A stretch of DNA of 64,000 nt from Arthrinium phaeospermum (GCA_006503535.1 QYRS01000006.1:1364001-1428000), one strand, 5' to 3'. Counted from the first letter of the stretch, positions 11,859-25,552 are shown. Translations and numbers: made by a program. The notes: generated by a model not told the origin, from the sequence alone.

Positions 11859-13825
11859 TTACTTTATATGAAAAACCACATCATCGTCGCCGTTGGCCAC
11901 ATGCCTCTGCACCGCCTCGCCATCCATGAGCCCATGCACATAGCACACCTCGATCAACTCGTACCCGTCCACATCCACGTCGCCCCGCGGCCGCAAGACG
12001 ACGGGCCACCTGCACCCATACAGCACCGCCACCACATCGCCCGCCTCCATGTCCCGCGGCCCGATCCCGATCCTCCCGGTCGCGGTTGCGAAGATCCGCC
12101 GGTCCTGGGTGGCGCAATGGACGGCTTCGTCGTAGTCTACTAGCGCATACCACTCTTCCTCGGTGTACTCCGCCTTTTCTTCGCCAATGTATGGCTGGGT
12201 ATAGGGATTCTCCTGGGTTCCCTTAAGGGTCTTATCGATATCGTGGGGTCGCTTTCCGTGCTTGACGACGAAGTCGGCCCATGCCATGACGTTCGTCCGC
12301 GCGTACTCGTTCGTGGGCCGTTCCGACGCCGCGGTCGCCTCGGAAATGAGCGCGAAGCCGAAGGTCTCGGGGTCCGCACGGATCTTGTCAAGGTATAAGA
12401 GAGAATCTTCCGATTCCAGAAGTTCCGCGAACTGCTTGGCATTTCCACTGTCGACTACACATGACGTATCCTTGACCTTGTCAGCTATCACGCCCGTCAG
12501 GACCAGCACGTCAGGGTCGTAGGTAAGCGTAGCTGCCGTGATCGCGTGTTCGCGTTTCCCCGTCGCGTTGTCGGCAGAGTACAGGGTGTGCTTCAGGTTT
12601 CTGGCCGCGCCCGGCCTGGACGCAAAGTTGCTCCTCAGGTGCCAGGGCACCGCCCAGGACGGAACGCCCGTTTGCTCGTACGCGGTCTCGGGGCCGTGCC
12701 GCAAAAGCCCGAGAAAGTCCAGATTAGGGCTCCGGTCGATGATGTAGCGGCTGGTGTCGCGCATGACCGCGGCCACGGGCTTGGTGTAGTCAGGCGTGAG
12801 GAGCGCGGGTAAGGGGTTCTCGTGCCTGGCGAGGCTCTGGTAGAGGCCGAGTGTACCGTATACGTAGTCTCGAGGGTCCGTGGTCTTGAAAGTGACAAGC
12901 TTGCACAGGATAGCGTCCAATGACGTCCCAGCTTGTTCGGACTTGCGGCTCAGGTTGTACATATGCTGGCAGTTCAAGAGCCCGATGTGTTTGTCGAGGC
13001 AATGGTAGTTCATCGTAGGTGGTAACTGTGCCAGCCATGTTGCGCCCAGCAGGAGGTTTTCAAATTCCATCTCATAGGAACCGCTATGGACTAGACTCTT
13101 TTTTGCTAGCAGAGCTTCTTGTATAACCTGAAAAGTACAGATTTCACATCAATTTCGAAGCCTCGAAATACTCATTGGGAGGCAATAGCCGAGTGTTTAC
13201 TTACCCAAACCCGCTCAAACCAGGGACTTGAGAAGAACGTGACCAGGTGATGCTTGAGAAGGGGAGCTCCAAGGCCACTGCTCGGGTTAGTGGGCAGAGT
13301 CTTTCCGTGGATCTCGTCGAGGCCAATAGCAAAGTCATTCGTCTCGCTCCTCGCGTACCGATATACAGCGTCGAGGACAGCAAAACAGTATGCCGTCGCC
13401 CTCTCGCCCCCCTCGCCGAGCCAAATGAGGTTCTGTGCTGTATTCGAGTATATAGTCCCCATGAGCGCAACTTGGCGCCCGCGCTCGTCGGTATCGTCCT
13501 GGTTGATGCAGATGGCGTCGATCCAGAGCGTGCGGTCTTCCTTTGGCTTCCGAAGACGTTTCAGCGCTACCGCGGCGCTGAGGGGTACCACCATCTCCAG
13601 CCCGTCCACGAAGATGGCCCTCGTCCCAGTCTGGTCGCCCCAACAGTACGAGACCGTCTCGTAAGGCGGCCGGTTCGTTCCGACTTTCAGGGAGGCGTGC
13701 ACGAGCTGGCACTTGACCGGCTCGTCGCCGTCGCCGGCTTGTACGAGGAGCAGGCGAAACTCGGCGTCCTCGATGCTTAGCGGCCGATAGAAATCGCCAT
13801 TGTCCCCGTCGTCTTCCATCTCCAC
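11859..13825 (-). CDS. HET-domain (heterokaryon incompatibility) protein
   Basis: Exon 1 is 13825-13205 and exon 2 is 13127-11859, with a 77-nt intron in phase 0, giving 629 residues. HET-domain hallmarks appear in order: YETVSYCWGD (about 55-64), LWIDAICINQ (about 100-109), a YSNTAQNLIWLG stretch, and SPWFERVWVIQEA across the exon junction. The C-terminus has the usual tail (GDVVAVLYGCRWPVVLRP, then CYVHGLMDGEA). HET proteins trigger cell death on fusion of unlike strains; the partner here is unknown. The splice is confirmed by restoring WVIQEALLAKK. The alternative in-frame ATG two codons further in would change little. Confidence 0.92.
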
Positions 13826-14448
13826 TTATTATACCCAGTCTTTGGCACTGACTTGCCTGTTGTCGATCCTATGTTAGGAGGTTTTGAATATATCCAAGGA
13901 AGTCCGACGCGAAAGGGACGAAAAGAAGAAAACCGAAAAACTGCCAATCGCGAAACTGTATTGAAAGAAGAAGGAATTCAGCTGATGTAGATCTATACCT
14001 CAAGTTTTATACATGAGATTTTAGCATGGTGTCACAATCGCCGCCATCGACCCATCGCTGCGTGTGCCAAGCATTTTGCGGCTGGGTTCACTGTTAGTGG
14101 GTACGCCCGCTAAGCTGGCCCAAAAGGGGTAGCTGAGCGAGCCAACAAACCCACAGCAGCAAACCACTAAGCAGAGACAGCCTTCAGCTGATAAGTTCCT
14201 AGTCAGTTCTTCTACTCCCTCCACGACATGGGAAATAGTAATAAATGCTAATAGTATGTCACCAAGGTCAAATATTGGTATCACCATGCATTCCTCACAT
14301 AAGTTCAATTGAGCAAGGATGCAGGCCAGGGCACTGCACGACAAGTCTCTCCTGAAGGCACTTTTCAGAAAGCTCCGTACATTGGCTCTGACTGGCACTT
14401 AATCCCCGTTCCCTCAGCAGAGCCCCTCAATCGCACTTTAACCCCTTT
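13826..14448. other. Intergenic region
   Basis: This contains the promoter of the HET gene and the 3' flank of the phosphoesterase gene. No supported coding feature was seen. Confidence 0.6.
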
Positions 14449-16048
14449 TTACCAGACCACAGGATCGGGCAGCGTCCGCGGCGAATCCTCATCCGCCCGC
14501 CGAGACGGCAAGATCAGGTGCTCAAACGTCGCGCTCCACTCCACGCGCGGCGTCAGCTTCTCGAGCCCCCAGAGCTCCGACAAGAAACCCAGGATGCTAG
14601 TATGTGTATACTCGCCCCCATTGTTGCCGCCCTTCTTCTCGACCTCCCCCTTGGCGACCCAAGGCGAAATCAAGATGGTCGGCACCCGCGGCCCCAGCCG
14701 ATTGAACCCAAACGTAATGTTCTTTCCGTCGGCCGCCTTCTCCATGTACTGTAAACCGTCGCCGCCGTCGGGCACGTTGACGGGCGGCGGGACGTGGTCG
14801 CCGAAGCCGCCGTGCTCGTCAAAGGTGAGGACGAAGAGGGTGTCGTCCCACTGCGGCGAGTTGCGCACGGCCTCGTAGATGCCCTTGATGAACTGCTCGC
14901 CCAGGTTGATGGGCGACGGCGGGTGGTACGACTGGTACGAGCAGCACTCCGGGTTGATATAGGTGAACTGGGGCAGCGTGCCGGCTGCGGCGTCGGCGTA
15001 GAACTGCTGCAGGGGCTTGACGTTGGTCACGTTGGCGCCGCTGCGGGCCGTCCACTCGTAGAAGTCGGCGTCGGGGAGGAAGCCTTGGCTGCACGAAGGG
15101 GTTAGTATGGGTCCCAGCAAAGTGGACGTAAATGGAAGGCTTCGCTACTTACCCAGGAGCTGTGGTGCTGTTCTGGTAGTTGATCCACGAGATGTTCTTC
15201 TCGGACAGCTGCTCGAAGATGCTCTTTTGGGGTAGACCGTACTCGCCAAAGGCGTCGTCGTTGCGACCGTGGCCGTGGCTGGTACCCGACGTGAGGTAGG
15301 CGCGGTTGGGGTTGGTCGGCCCCGGCACGGAGCAGAACCAGCGGTCGAAGAGCACGAAGTTCTCTGCAATGGCGTTGAAGACAGGGATGTGCTCCGGGGT
15401 ATAGTAATTGATGGCCTCAGCTGCCCGGGCCTTGTCCTCAGTCTTGTATGCCACAGACTGCTCGGTGACGAAGCTGGCAGAAGAGTTGTCAGTTCACAGG
15501 ACTGCCCCGTCAATCGCCTTGCGACGAAATCTTCTTGGAACAAGACTTACCCTCTCATGTTCTCGTACTTCCAATCGGGCGCGCCGCTAACGAGCTGCTC
15601 ATCCGGGTGCCAAGTGCTAAATACTTTGAGATGTGAGTATAGGCCATGCAAAAGCGACCCAAGAAACACTTACACTGCATGTTGACACCGCTGATGCTGT
15701 GGTTCGGGTCGTCCTTGGCAATATCCGCAGCCAGGGGTTCGGCGCAAACATCAGCATGCTGGTTGGGGTCCGACGCATTCCTAAAAGTGTTAATTAGCTC
15801 GAGTTCAGAGGCGCAATTCACTATACTTACATGGAGTTGCAATAGTTATGATGCAGGAGACCGTCAATCTTGGGGTTGTAGGTCAAACCGCCGCAGAAAG
15901 TGTCGAATGAGCGGTTCTCTTCGACCAGGACGACGACGTTCTTGATCTTGGACTTCCAGCTGTCGTTGAGCTGATGCAGTTCAACACCGGGCGCCGCCGC
16001 GGCGAAACCAGCGGCGGCCGTGAGGGCAGCGAGCGAACGGGTGAGCAT
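14449..16048 (-). CDS. Secreted phosphoesterase family protein (phospholipase C/acid phosphatase type)
   Basis: There are five exons: 16048-15831, 15780-15674, 15623-15551, 15473-15153 and 15088-14449, giving 452 residues. All junctions agree in phase. A signal peptide is visible (MLTRSLAALTAAAGFAAAAPG). The metal-binding ENRSFD motif is at 44-49, followed by CSVPGPTNPNRAYLTSGTSHG, TFDEHGGFGDHVPPP and GPRVPTILISPW, all typical of the phosphoesterase family (PF04185) that includes bacterial non-haemolytic phospholipase C and fungal acid phosphatases. It probably acts outside the cell on phosphate esters or phospholipids; the substrate is not resolved. The third exon uses the CAAAG acceptor at 15624, because the nearby TTTAG would break the frame. 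Confidence 0.88.
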
Positions 16049-17014
16049 GGTGTCTTGGGCTCAGCAATGTCGTTAACGGGCTGGAGAAAGAAAGAAGTCT
16101 CTCACAAGAGAGCTAGAAAGGGTGGTGCCAGTTATAAGCAAAAACAGCCCGTCGCAAAACAAGACCCAAATGATCAGCATCACATTTTCCCAAAAAGCGA
16201 CTTATTGATCCGAATACGCCGTTATGCAGACTCTACAGCACGTGGTGTCGGGACTCGCCCCTCGAATGGGTTCGTTACACTGGCGGGGATATGCCTGGCG
16301 AGAAAGCCTGACAAGAACCAGAGCCTCGTGGAAAAGGCCGCCGTTCGCTGCATGAGCGCAGCTTTCAGAAGGTGGCGCCCCATTTCGCTCCGCGGGAGGC
16401 TTTCCATGCTAGATGCTACACATGCCGACGAGCTCGCCTTTCAGTGGTTGGGCTGCCCGCGCGAAGTCTCCATGTCCTGGTCTGCTAGCTAACCCTCCAG
16501 CTGGGTACGCTAACCACTGAAGGCAGGCCGTACAGAAATCTGCCTGTCATCCCAAGACCCCGACTGCATTGCATCTGTAGTTGCATTCGGGCACCTGGCT
16601 GGTCCAGTAATGTGGAGGGAGTCCCCTGCGAGAAGCATCCGATTGCAGTCAAGCTTTGCCCTGAACGGCAGGTCAACAGAAGCCGGTGATCCGGCAGGAA
16701 GTGGGAGCCGCAATCCAATCTCAGCCCGCCCTTGTGGATCTGGGAATTGGCAAAACCAGTAGGCGCCCACGCTACACCCACGTGCCAAGCCGGCAGCTAA
16801 CCAGCTAGCAGCAGCAGCAGATCAGACGAGGTTGTCAAAAATGAACTCGGAATCAATTGAACTGTGATAATATCCCATGCTAATTCAACCGCAAACCCCC
16901 AAATACTTCGCGCCCCTTATGTATTAAAATGTCAATGCAATCGCAAAACAGGTGTTGTTGACCCGCCAAATCTGATGTGACAACCGAAGATATGTAAAAG
17001 TCAACCGAATAAAC
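16049..17014. other. Intergenic region
   Basis: This is the promoter of the phosphoesterase gene and the 3' flank of the next gene. Frames on both strands are random-looking. I see nothing else. Confidence 0.55.
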
Positions 17015-18165
17015 CTAGTCGGCCATCTCGCTCTCCCCACTTCCCACTTCGGAACCACTGGCATCAACGGCATCACCGTTGGCGTCAACCGGATCACCCT
17101 TGATTATTCCATTGGAATAACCGTTTCTGTCCACTCGCTTCATATCCTTGGCGATTCTGGCAGCAACGTCGACCATCTCGAAGATGCCACGAACGGCACG
17201 GTCGACCTTGTAGTTCTGCGCGTTGAACTCACCCTCGGCCTTGCCAAGTCCGCCGACGGCGCTGTCGAATGCCTTCATACGGTTGGCCATACCCTCCATG
17301 CGATCCTCCTGGGCGCGGATGGTCGATTTGGCGACGGCCAGGTCGTCGCTCAGGCCCTTGACGAGCTTCTCCAGGTTGGCAATCTGCTTGGCCATGTTGG
17401 CGCTCTTGGCGGCATCCTGGGCCAGCTCAGCCTGCATATTACCGTAGGGAGACGCCTCTTGCTCGTGGGGGGAGTAGTGGTAGAAGCCGAGACCAGAGGG
17501 GTGGATGTGACGTGGAGGAGGCGGACCCAGTGGTTGCTGTGCGAAAGGAGCTTCGGTAGCAGCTCGGCCCTCGACGCTGGGCACGGCGTACGGCATGACG
17601 GAACCGGGGGTGGCGTAGCGGTTAGAGCCCGCGTGCATGTGGGCGATTGGCTGCATTGGGGTGGGAGGAGAGTGAATGCCGTTGAGAGATGGGTCGACGG
17701 GGCTGGGTCCGTTGCTGTGCATACGATTCATGAATCGTCCGATCTTGGTGTCGGCGTCGAGTCCCTTCTGGCGTCTGTCGCTTGAATAGTTAGATTCATG
17801 GTTCCGAAAGACAAGATGAAATAAACGAACCGACGATCCATCACTTCCTTCTCTACGTTCTCGAGAATGGATTTCCGCTCGTCCTCAGAGGACATCTTGT
17901 ACGTATCAGTATCCGCGTGCTGCTTCCAGGCCCGAGTGACAGCCTTGGAGTCCGAGGCCTTCGCCTGCTCGACCTCCTTGGAAAAGGGACTGAGGCGAGC
18001 CTTGCGTCTGCGGGCTCGGATGGTGTTGGGGTTGGTGGAATACTCCTCGGGCAGTTTCTGGCGTCGATTGTGCCACATTGTCTCGACGTCAAGATAGGGA
18101 GAGGGAGTTGGGGTGATGTAGAAGCATGAGGGATCAAGGCGAGTGGGATAAATGGGGGAAGACAT
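17015..18165 (-). CDS. Conserved-looking coiled-coil protein of unknown function
   Basis: Exon 1 is 18165-17831 and exon 2 is 17780-17015, with a 50-nt intron in phase 2, giving 366 residues. The N-terminal third is charged (RARRRKARLSPF, later RKSILENVEKEVMDRRDRRQK) and likely helical. The middle is Pro/His-rich and disordered. The C-terminal third has a heptad-like coiled coil (MAKQIANLEKLVKGLSDD) and an acidic, glycine/serine-rich end (GSEVGSGESEMAD). No domain is recognised, and no signal peptide or membrane segment is present. Codon use and the clean splice support a real gene. A regulatory or scaffold role would be a guess. Confidence 0.8.
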
Positions 18166-20531
18166 GGTGACTGGGAGTAATCAAGCGGAAGGAACTATGT
18201 TGACAGTGGATGGGGAAGCCAGGACTTTAGAGTAACAGCGACGTACCAGGTATATGTCTGGCGGAGGGAAGGAACAAATCCACCCTAGGTAGGCATCAGT
18301 TAGGTCAGTGGCGAACAACTAATCGGCAGAACTATCCACGATTATTCCGACGGAAGGAAGTTGGAAGTTGTTGATTACTGGTAGCAGGCGACCGGTATGA
18401 AACTGCGCATGCTTATTGTGATTGCGGTGATGACGTTTCGAGAGGAAAGAGCTTGAGGCCATCAATTGCAGTTCCACGTCGAAGGCGTGGGGTGAAATTG
18501 AGTTAGTGAATTGGCAGAGGTCGACAAAGCTGAATTCACTTGGATGGTGAAGTGGTGTTTAGAAAGATATATCTGCCGATAGCTTTGGCGCCTCGAGGCA
18601 ACACGCGATCCTGATTATGCAGTGCACAATATTGGATTGTAACAACCTAACGATGGCCTCGCTTTGGTGCTTTCATCGATGTTCGGGGCCTTCATCGGTG
18701 ACTGTTGTTGCTGATTTTGAAAAGAGGCTGTGGCGGAGAATTTCTGATTTATTTGGAATATAATTGAGCTGAGGTTGCCGGCCGTGTTTTGGGTTGATGT
18801 GCTGGGAGGTGGTTGAGTTGAGCTTGTGAATGTGTGTTGTGCAAGCTGGACATGCTCAGTCTAGATAAAGAGCATACCTTCTTAACTAGAACTGCCGGTA
18901 CTCCAAGCTATGCTGTGAACTCTGACATGGACAGTAATCCAGAGAGCAGTTGTAGTCAATGGGTTCGAGATAGGAAACGAGGCGGGATGCACATTGGTTT
19001 AGTAACTGCAAACCGAGGAAATTTCCATGCCTAGTTCCTGTCGGGTGTGATGGGAAAACCCGAGCCTGGATATATCTCATGGATATTGCTGTTGTTCGAA
19101 GCCGGATGTGCCTGACTCCTATAACCGTTCTGATGAGGACAGCGAGCGTCAAATATGGGACATGTCAACTGAAGAGTCATTGGATCGAAACCCAACCAGA
19201 TCTCGATCTGCATAATGACCCATGATATATCTGGAGGATAACATGAGAGAACGTTATAGACACAATGGAACCATTTGCGAATGAATCCTATTAGTCAAAT
19301 TAGCTATGCTATCTTCCTCATGTGTGCTAACTCATGGGCAAGGCCACAGCGCTTCATTGGCGAACCCCTAAAGACAGCACCATGATGGTGTTACCCTCCA
19401 CCAAAGCCAGTGTCTCCTAAAGATGGAAACCAATAGCCAGAGGTATGATCAACTGAGGTAGAATCGTCCATTCACATATGATGCTGTTGTTTTGCTGACA
19501 TACCACCAACACTGCCCATGTCGCAGTACGGTTGCTATCCTGACCCCAACTCATCCTGGAATACTGCACAAGATACATCTCCAACCTCATATCTCATGAC
19601 TACGTATTAGTGCAGATAGCTAAGTTTTCCGAGAGATCTGGCGCTCTACTTGAATACCCGTTACTTTCTGTGTGACCAAACATGCGGACTTCGTCAGTCT
19701 TGACCTGGAGGCAATTGAAAGAGTTCTCGTCCCCCGTGATCTGGATGCAATAACACACAGCGACCAGGCGTCACATCAATCACATATGTGGAATCCAGCT
19801 CCTATGACACTGCTTCAGGGAGCCATCATTTCAATTAAGCTCGCATGACACGGCGTTGAGTCAGACTGCCAAATCCTGATCTGGCTTCAAGGCCTGCTGA
19901 ACAAAGGTTCCCAAGCATGATGCCTGGTATTCACCCATCACCCTACCTAGGCCAATGCACCATTGGTAACCAGATCATTTCGAAAGGAACAGCAACGAGC
20001 GCTCAATCGGTAGTGACGGTTGAATATGTTTTCATTTTTTGTTGGGCACATATGTGCACTAATTGCTGTCGCAAAGGTGCGCAGAATCGCTAATGGCACC
20101 TCGAATGCTAGATACCTAAAGTCGCTGTAGGATAATGCTCTTACCATGATACGACTGGCTGTCGCCGAGCTAAGGGGCTCGCCAGCATCGCCGACCAGCG
20201 TCCAGAATCCACCTCATACATGCACATTGGGAATCCCGTCGAACGATTACTTGCCATTTTTGGCCGTATTCTTCAACCCAGATGCCACTACCGCCCAGGT
20301 GGGGTCCGCCATCTTCTGCTTTGCCATCTGGAATGCCTTCTTGATGTGTTCTGGAGCCTTCTGGTTTTCCTTCTGATTATCCAGATGCCCCTCCATCTCG
20401 CTGATCGGCGAAGGCAGCGATTCTGTGAGTTTATCACTCGATGAACCTGTCAAGGGGTGATCAACGAAAACGAAACCCTCTTCACTGATGCTGTTAGGCG
20501 TCGTAAAGTTGTGGAGCGAAGCCTGGCCATC
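18166..20531. other. Long intergenic region
   Basis: About 2.4 kb contain no convincing gene. A 68-codon minus frame (20453-20247) downstream of the STRAP-like gene is Lys/Glu-rich but unsupported and may be 3' untranslated sequence. The part next to 18165 is probably promoter. Confidence 0.5.
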
Positions 20532-21711
20532 CTATTCGGCAGTCTTCGCACCATCAGTGGCGCCGTTCTGTCTCCATAGACCGTAGGGACCCTCGCAGTT
20601 CTTCCACAATTTGATGGTACCATCCTCAGAGCCCGTGGCATAAAGTTTGTTGTCGGGCGCATACGCAATCGACCAGACAGGACCGTGGTGGCCTTTGTGG
20701 ATATCTAGAGAACAGTTAGCATATATCTTCATGATGAAGACATCTTGCTACTCACCAAACTCGCTACCGTCTTCCCATCGGTAAACTCGAGCCCAAGTAG
20801 CGGGGATATCCTCTCCAACGATAAACTTCCGACCCTTGGTGTCTATAGCGACGCTGGCCACAGTATAGTCCATCTTCTGTCGCTTGAGCTCATCCATGGC
20901 ACGATATCCACCCCAGAAGTAGACCGACTTGCCAGCTGCAACACCCAGTACCGGGAGACCCCCACCAATATCGGATTCCTCGCGGATCTCAGGCGCGGGG
21001 GCGAAGAACTCGCACGAACCGATTTCACCGTCCAGAGCCTCTTGCTTGATCACGCTGCGGCTGGGCAGGTCAAACCAGCGCAAAGTGTTACCAGAGGCAG
21101 TGACCAGGATGTTGGGATCCTGAGTCCAAACAATGAACTTGATGGATGCGGTGTGGATGCCAGCTCCAATTTCGAAAGCGTTGCTAGTGGAAATGGTCTT
21201 CGAAGTGGCATCGGCTCCGTTGGTGGGCTTCGGGGACTCGGTAAGATCAAAGATGCGCAGCTTCTTCTCCATGCCGCCGGTTGCAATCAGGTCCGAATTG
21301 TCGGGGGGATATGCGACGGCGCGAACGATATGGTCGTGCTGAAGAGTCCAGAGGCACTCTCCCGAATAGGTGTCCCAAACCTTGGCGGTAAAATCGGCAG
21401 AGGCGGTAGCCGCGACGGAGGCATCGTGGCTCAGTCTCGCCTGCCAGACAGCGCCCTTGTGGCCGATGAATGTGCCGATCCAGTCACCAGTCAGACCGTC
21501 GCGCAACATTGGGTTACCATCTGTTCAATTATAGTCGATCAGTTGCCGGCCGTGCTATACGAAGGAACTAAGTCGAGGCCATACCTTTGCAAGCTGAAAT
21601 CATATAGTAGGTGCCCTCCTTGGTCAAGGTTGAGAAGCTAATATGCGGCACAGGTCGCGAGTGACCGTGGCAGGTCAAAGGGACGCACTGTCTTGGTGTG
21701 TCGGTTGCCAT
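20532..21711 (-). CDS. STRAP: STRAP/UNRIP-type WD40 repeat protein
   Basis: Three exons, 21711-21585, 21520-20756 and 20704-20532, give 354 residues, close to animal STRAP length. The N-terminus (CVPLTCHGHSRPVPHISFS) and the WD repeats (GHKGAVWQARLSHDA, ASADFTAKVWDTYSGECLWTL, and the last GHHGPVWSIAYAPDN ending in IKLWKNCEGPYGLW) follow the serine/threonine kinase receptor-associated protein family. It is a predicted seven-bladed propeller acting as a scaffold; animal STRAP works with the SMN complex and TGF-beta receptors. The fungal role is not established. Both junctions are phase 1 with GTATGG and GTGAGT donors. It is transcribed away from the Doa1 gene across a 1.36-kb gap. Confidence 0.9.
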
Positions 21712-23066
21712 TGCGTGTTTGTATGCGCGAGCAGGGATTGTATCTATACGGGGGTCTGGGTGCTATAGTGGTGTTACTCGATTCGACCGATCTATGGTAC
21801 AAGCGACACAATTGTTGCGCAAATATTATTGTGGTAATTTGGAGTCGTGGTTGGGATCGAAGTTGGGTCGGTTCGTCCTTTTCTCGATGTAGGGTTCCGA
21901 GCAATAGTCAAGGTGACGTTGGTCTAGCAAGTTGCAGTCGGTGCAGTGGATGCAGCCTCTGTTCACCACGAGGGGAAGACAGGAATACTGCTCGAGTTTG
22001 GGCGACGAATAAAGCGGCGAGCTGAGAATCGCGGCGGTTGTGAGATCGATAGAATGCGATGTGGTGTAAGTTCTGGATGGTATCTTTTCGTGCAAGAGAA
22101 ATAGTCGTGGGCGTCGTCAAAAAAGAGAAGTTCGTCAAAATTGGGGCATAAACAGTCTGCTGGTTCCAAGAACACACAAATGGGGGGATGAGGCCAGTTT
22201 GCGTTGACGGGAATTGGGAAGATGAAGAGAAAAATGGCCGGGCGAGTCACGGTCCAAAAATTGCAGACAGAGTCAAGGAGTTGACGAGGCTGGACCCTGA
22301 AACAGCAGAAGTGGAAATAGTTGACCAGAGCCTTGGTTGCCACGATCCCTATTTTACGGTAGGATTGCACTTTCCCATTTTCTGGATCTAGTGAAACCTT
22401 CCAACCTTACTTCATTAGGGGGGGTTTAGGGGCTTGAGGGGCAGCTACGACGTGCTACGCTTATCTGGCCGACCGAGACTCACCGTGGATCGCGGGGCAC
22501 TTTTGTAGCACTCAACAGGCCTCAGGCCTCGGATGTCGCTTCACCGAGCTCACCTTGGAAAAATGAACCGGTTCGCGGGCTCTCTAAAGGCCGATCCGAT
22601 GTCATCAGCGGTTCCCCGCCAAAATTACTAATGGTTTGACTGGGGCCCGCTGGAGCTGGAATGATGAATTGACAGGGAGCTGGGATCCTACCTCACAGCG
22701 GGTTGAGCATTGAGACCACCTAACATCGATGCTGTCAGTGCTTGGGCGATTGATCATTCAGTGTTCGACGTGCTTCTGCTGGTGACCAGGCATCGCTTCA
22801 TTCCCGTAACAGACAATATCCGCAGCCAACCTTTGACTGTCTTCAATACACTCCATTCAATAAATCCACTGACTGCCTCACGTAGGCCAAATCATCTTTC
22901 TCATCTTGACGTCCGTCGCAGTTGTTTATCTTCATATCCTTGCTTGACTTAGATCGCCAATACCTACCTACGTCAGTCCAAAGCGGCAGCAGTTAACCCC
23001 GCCAAACCGCACCAAGCTGCCGTTGAGAAAGAGCTCTCTCTCATCAGCTTCCACCATCAATCAAAC
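21712..23066. promoter_or_regulatory. Divergent intergenic region between STRAP-like and Doa1 genes
   Basis: The two genes are transcribed outward from this 1355-bp gap, so it must hold both promoters. Open frames inside it are low-complexity. I could not pick out a specific binding site. Confidence 0.5.
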
Positions 23067-25552
23067 ATGGCCGACTTCAAGTTGTCCGCACAGCTCGTTG
23101 GGCACGAAAGCGATGTAGGTTTGCCCTTCCTCGTGTAATTGTCACACCAAGTTGCCTCGAATCCCAGATGCAGGCCTCATTCGCAGATTGTCGGCTAATA
23201 CCTGGGTTTGTCTAGGTTCGTGACTTGGTGTTTCCCTCGCCCGATTTAGTACTTTCGGCTTCAAGAGACCATACTGTCAGGGCATGGCGACGCTCCTCCA
23301 CGAATCCTCCCTCCTTCGAGCCCACGATCGCGAACCAGATACACGAATATGTCAACTCGGTTACCTTCGTCCCACCCTCATCAGAGTACCCCGAAGGCCT
23401 GGTTGTTTCCGGCGGCAAGGATCCCTGCTTAGATGTCCGGAAGCCCACAGCCACCTTGTCAGACAACGCCGAGCGTCTCCTTCCCGGCCACGCGAACAAT
23501 GTCTGCTCCCTAGCTGCTGCACCTAACGGCGAATACATCATTTCTGGAAGCTGGGACCACACTGCCCGTGTCTGGAGCACCAAGAAGTGGGAGTCTGAAG
23601 TGACGCTAAGCGGGCACGAGGGTGCGGTCTGGGATGTGTTGGCGCTGAGCGAAGCCACGGTGGTGACGGCATGCGCTGATAAGAACATTCGACTCTACGA
23701 CTTGCGGCAAGCAACAGGAGGCCAAACCGCCCCTCGTTCCACGATTGTCACGCCCGACGTTGTGCGCGGCTTATGCCAAGTGCCTTCCGGTCACCCCAGC
23801 GGCGCCGAGATCGCCAGCTCCCACAATGACGGCATCATCCGACTATGGAAACTGAGCGGCCAACAGGTGGGCGAGCTGCGTGGTCACGACAGCTTCGTAT
23901 ACCGCCTAGCCACTTTGCCGACTGGAGAAATCGTAAGCGCTGCCGAGGACCGAACTGTTCGAGTGTGGAGCGGGTTCGATTGCATACAAACCATCACACA
24001 CCCGGCCATTTCCGTTTGGGCGGTTGCGGTATGCCCCGAGAGTGGCGACATTGTGACAGGCACAAGCGACGGCATCGCTCGTGTGTTTACGAGAAGCGCT
24101 GACCGCGTGGCCGGTGCCGAGGTGGCCCAGATGTTCGAGGAGGCCGTCAAGACATCATCTATACCACAACAACAGATGGGTGATATCAACAAGGAGAAGC
24201 TTCCAGGACCAGAGTTCCTGCAGTCGAGATCGGGCACCAAAGAGGGCCAGGTCCAGATGATTCGGGAGGCCAATGGGTCAATCACTGCACACACTTGGTC
24301 CATGGGTGCCCAGAGCTGGGTGAACGTCGGCACGGTGGTGGATTCGGCCTCCAGCTCCGGCAGGAAGGTTGAGTACCAAGGCAAGACGTACGATTTTGTG
24401 TTTGATGTGGCCATTGAGGAGGGCCAACCTTCCCTCAAGCTGCCTTACAATCTGTCAGATAACCCATACGAAACGGCCACCAAGTTCATCAACGACAACG
24501 AGCTATCCCTCAACTACCTCGACCAGGTTGCACAGTTCATCACCCAGAACACCCAAGGCGCCACGATCGGGGACACGGGCAGCGGCGGTGGCGGTCCAGA
24601 TCCCATGGGTAATGAATCACGGTATCGACCCGGTGAGGGTGCTCCTACCACCATAGGCAAATACCTGCCGCAGAAGGAGTATCTCGGTATCACAAGTGCG
24701 AAGTATGAACGTAAGTAGACATATGATGAGCCCATGGATAGCAACTTGCGCTAATATTTATCAGCCATCTTCAAGAAGATACTCTCCATCAACTCCAATC
24801 TTGTTGCCGCCGGGCGGAAAGATTATTCTCTGAATCCTTCAGCTCAGAATTCCCTTGATACGCTACGCAAGGCCCTCGAATCTAGCAAACCTGTCACCAA
24901 TGAGGAAGCCATCGAACTCCTCGTGATGATGTGCACACAATGGGACTATGCTGACCGATTGGCGCCTCTCGACCTCCTTCGCTGCACAGCAGGCTCGCCT
25001 GCCGTTGCTACTTACAGCAAGCCAGGTCTCGGCAGCGTAATCGAGATTGCTGGAGCTGCCGCCCTCGACGGCGTCCCAGCTGGTAGCCAGCCGAATGAAA
25101 ACTGCGCGATGATGGCTTTCCGTACGGTTGCAAACCTCTTCGTCACCTCTGAAGGCCGTAAGCTTCTCGCTGCGGAAGCTCCCCGCGTGGCCGACTTGAT
25201 GGAGCGGGTATTGGGTATCAAGGGAAGTCAGGCCATTGGCCCGCACAACCGCAACATGCTTTTGGCCCTTAGCACCATGGTTATGAACTATGCCGCCATG
25301 GCGTCCAATAAGGATGGCAACGTGCCCAAGGATGTTCAGCAAAGATTCATGGCTGGTCTGTCCCAGATTCTGCGGGAGCAGGCGGATGGAGAAGTCCTGT
25401 TCCGTGCTGCTGTTGCGGCTGGCACGTTTGTCACGGTTGTTGGCAAGGAAGAGGCTCGGGGACTGAGCAGCGCGGTGGCTATGGCGAAGGACCGCAGCTC
25501 TGACCCCAGAGTGAAGGATGCGGCGGCCGAATGCATTATCATGCTTCAGTGA
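23067..25552 (+). CDS. doa1: Ubiquitin homeostasis protein Doa1/Ufd3 (PLAA homologue)
   Basis: Three exons, 23067-23114, 23216-24710 and 24765-25552, give 776 residues (yeast Doa1 is 715). Residues 1 to about 300 form WD40 repeats (LVGHESDVRDLVF, LSASRDHTVRAW, SGSWDHTARVWS and others). A PFU ubiquitin-binding domain lies around 350-450 (SITAHTWSMGAQSWVNVG). A helical PUL domain covers about 510-776, starting near IFKKILSINSNL. This three-domain order is diagnostic. Doa1 binds ubiquitin and the Cdc48/p97 ATPase and controls ubiquitin recycling and degradation of ubiquitylated cargo. The tiny first exon (16 codons) is supported by HESD joining VRDLVF in phase 0. Confidence 0.95.
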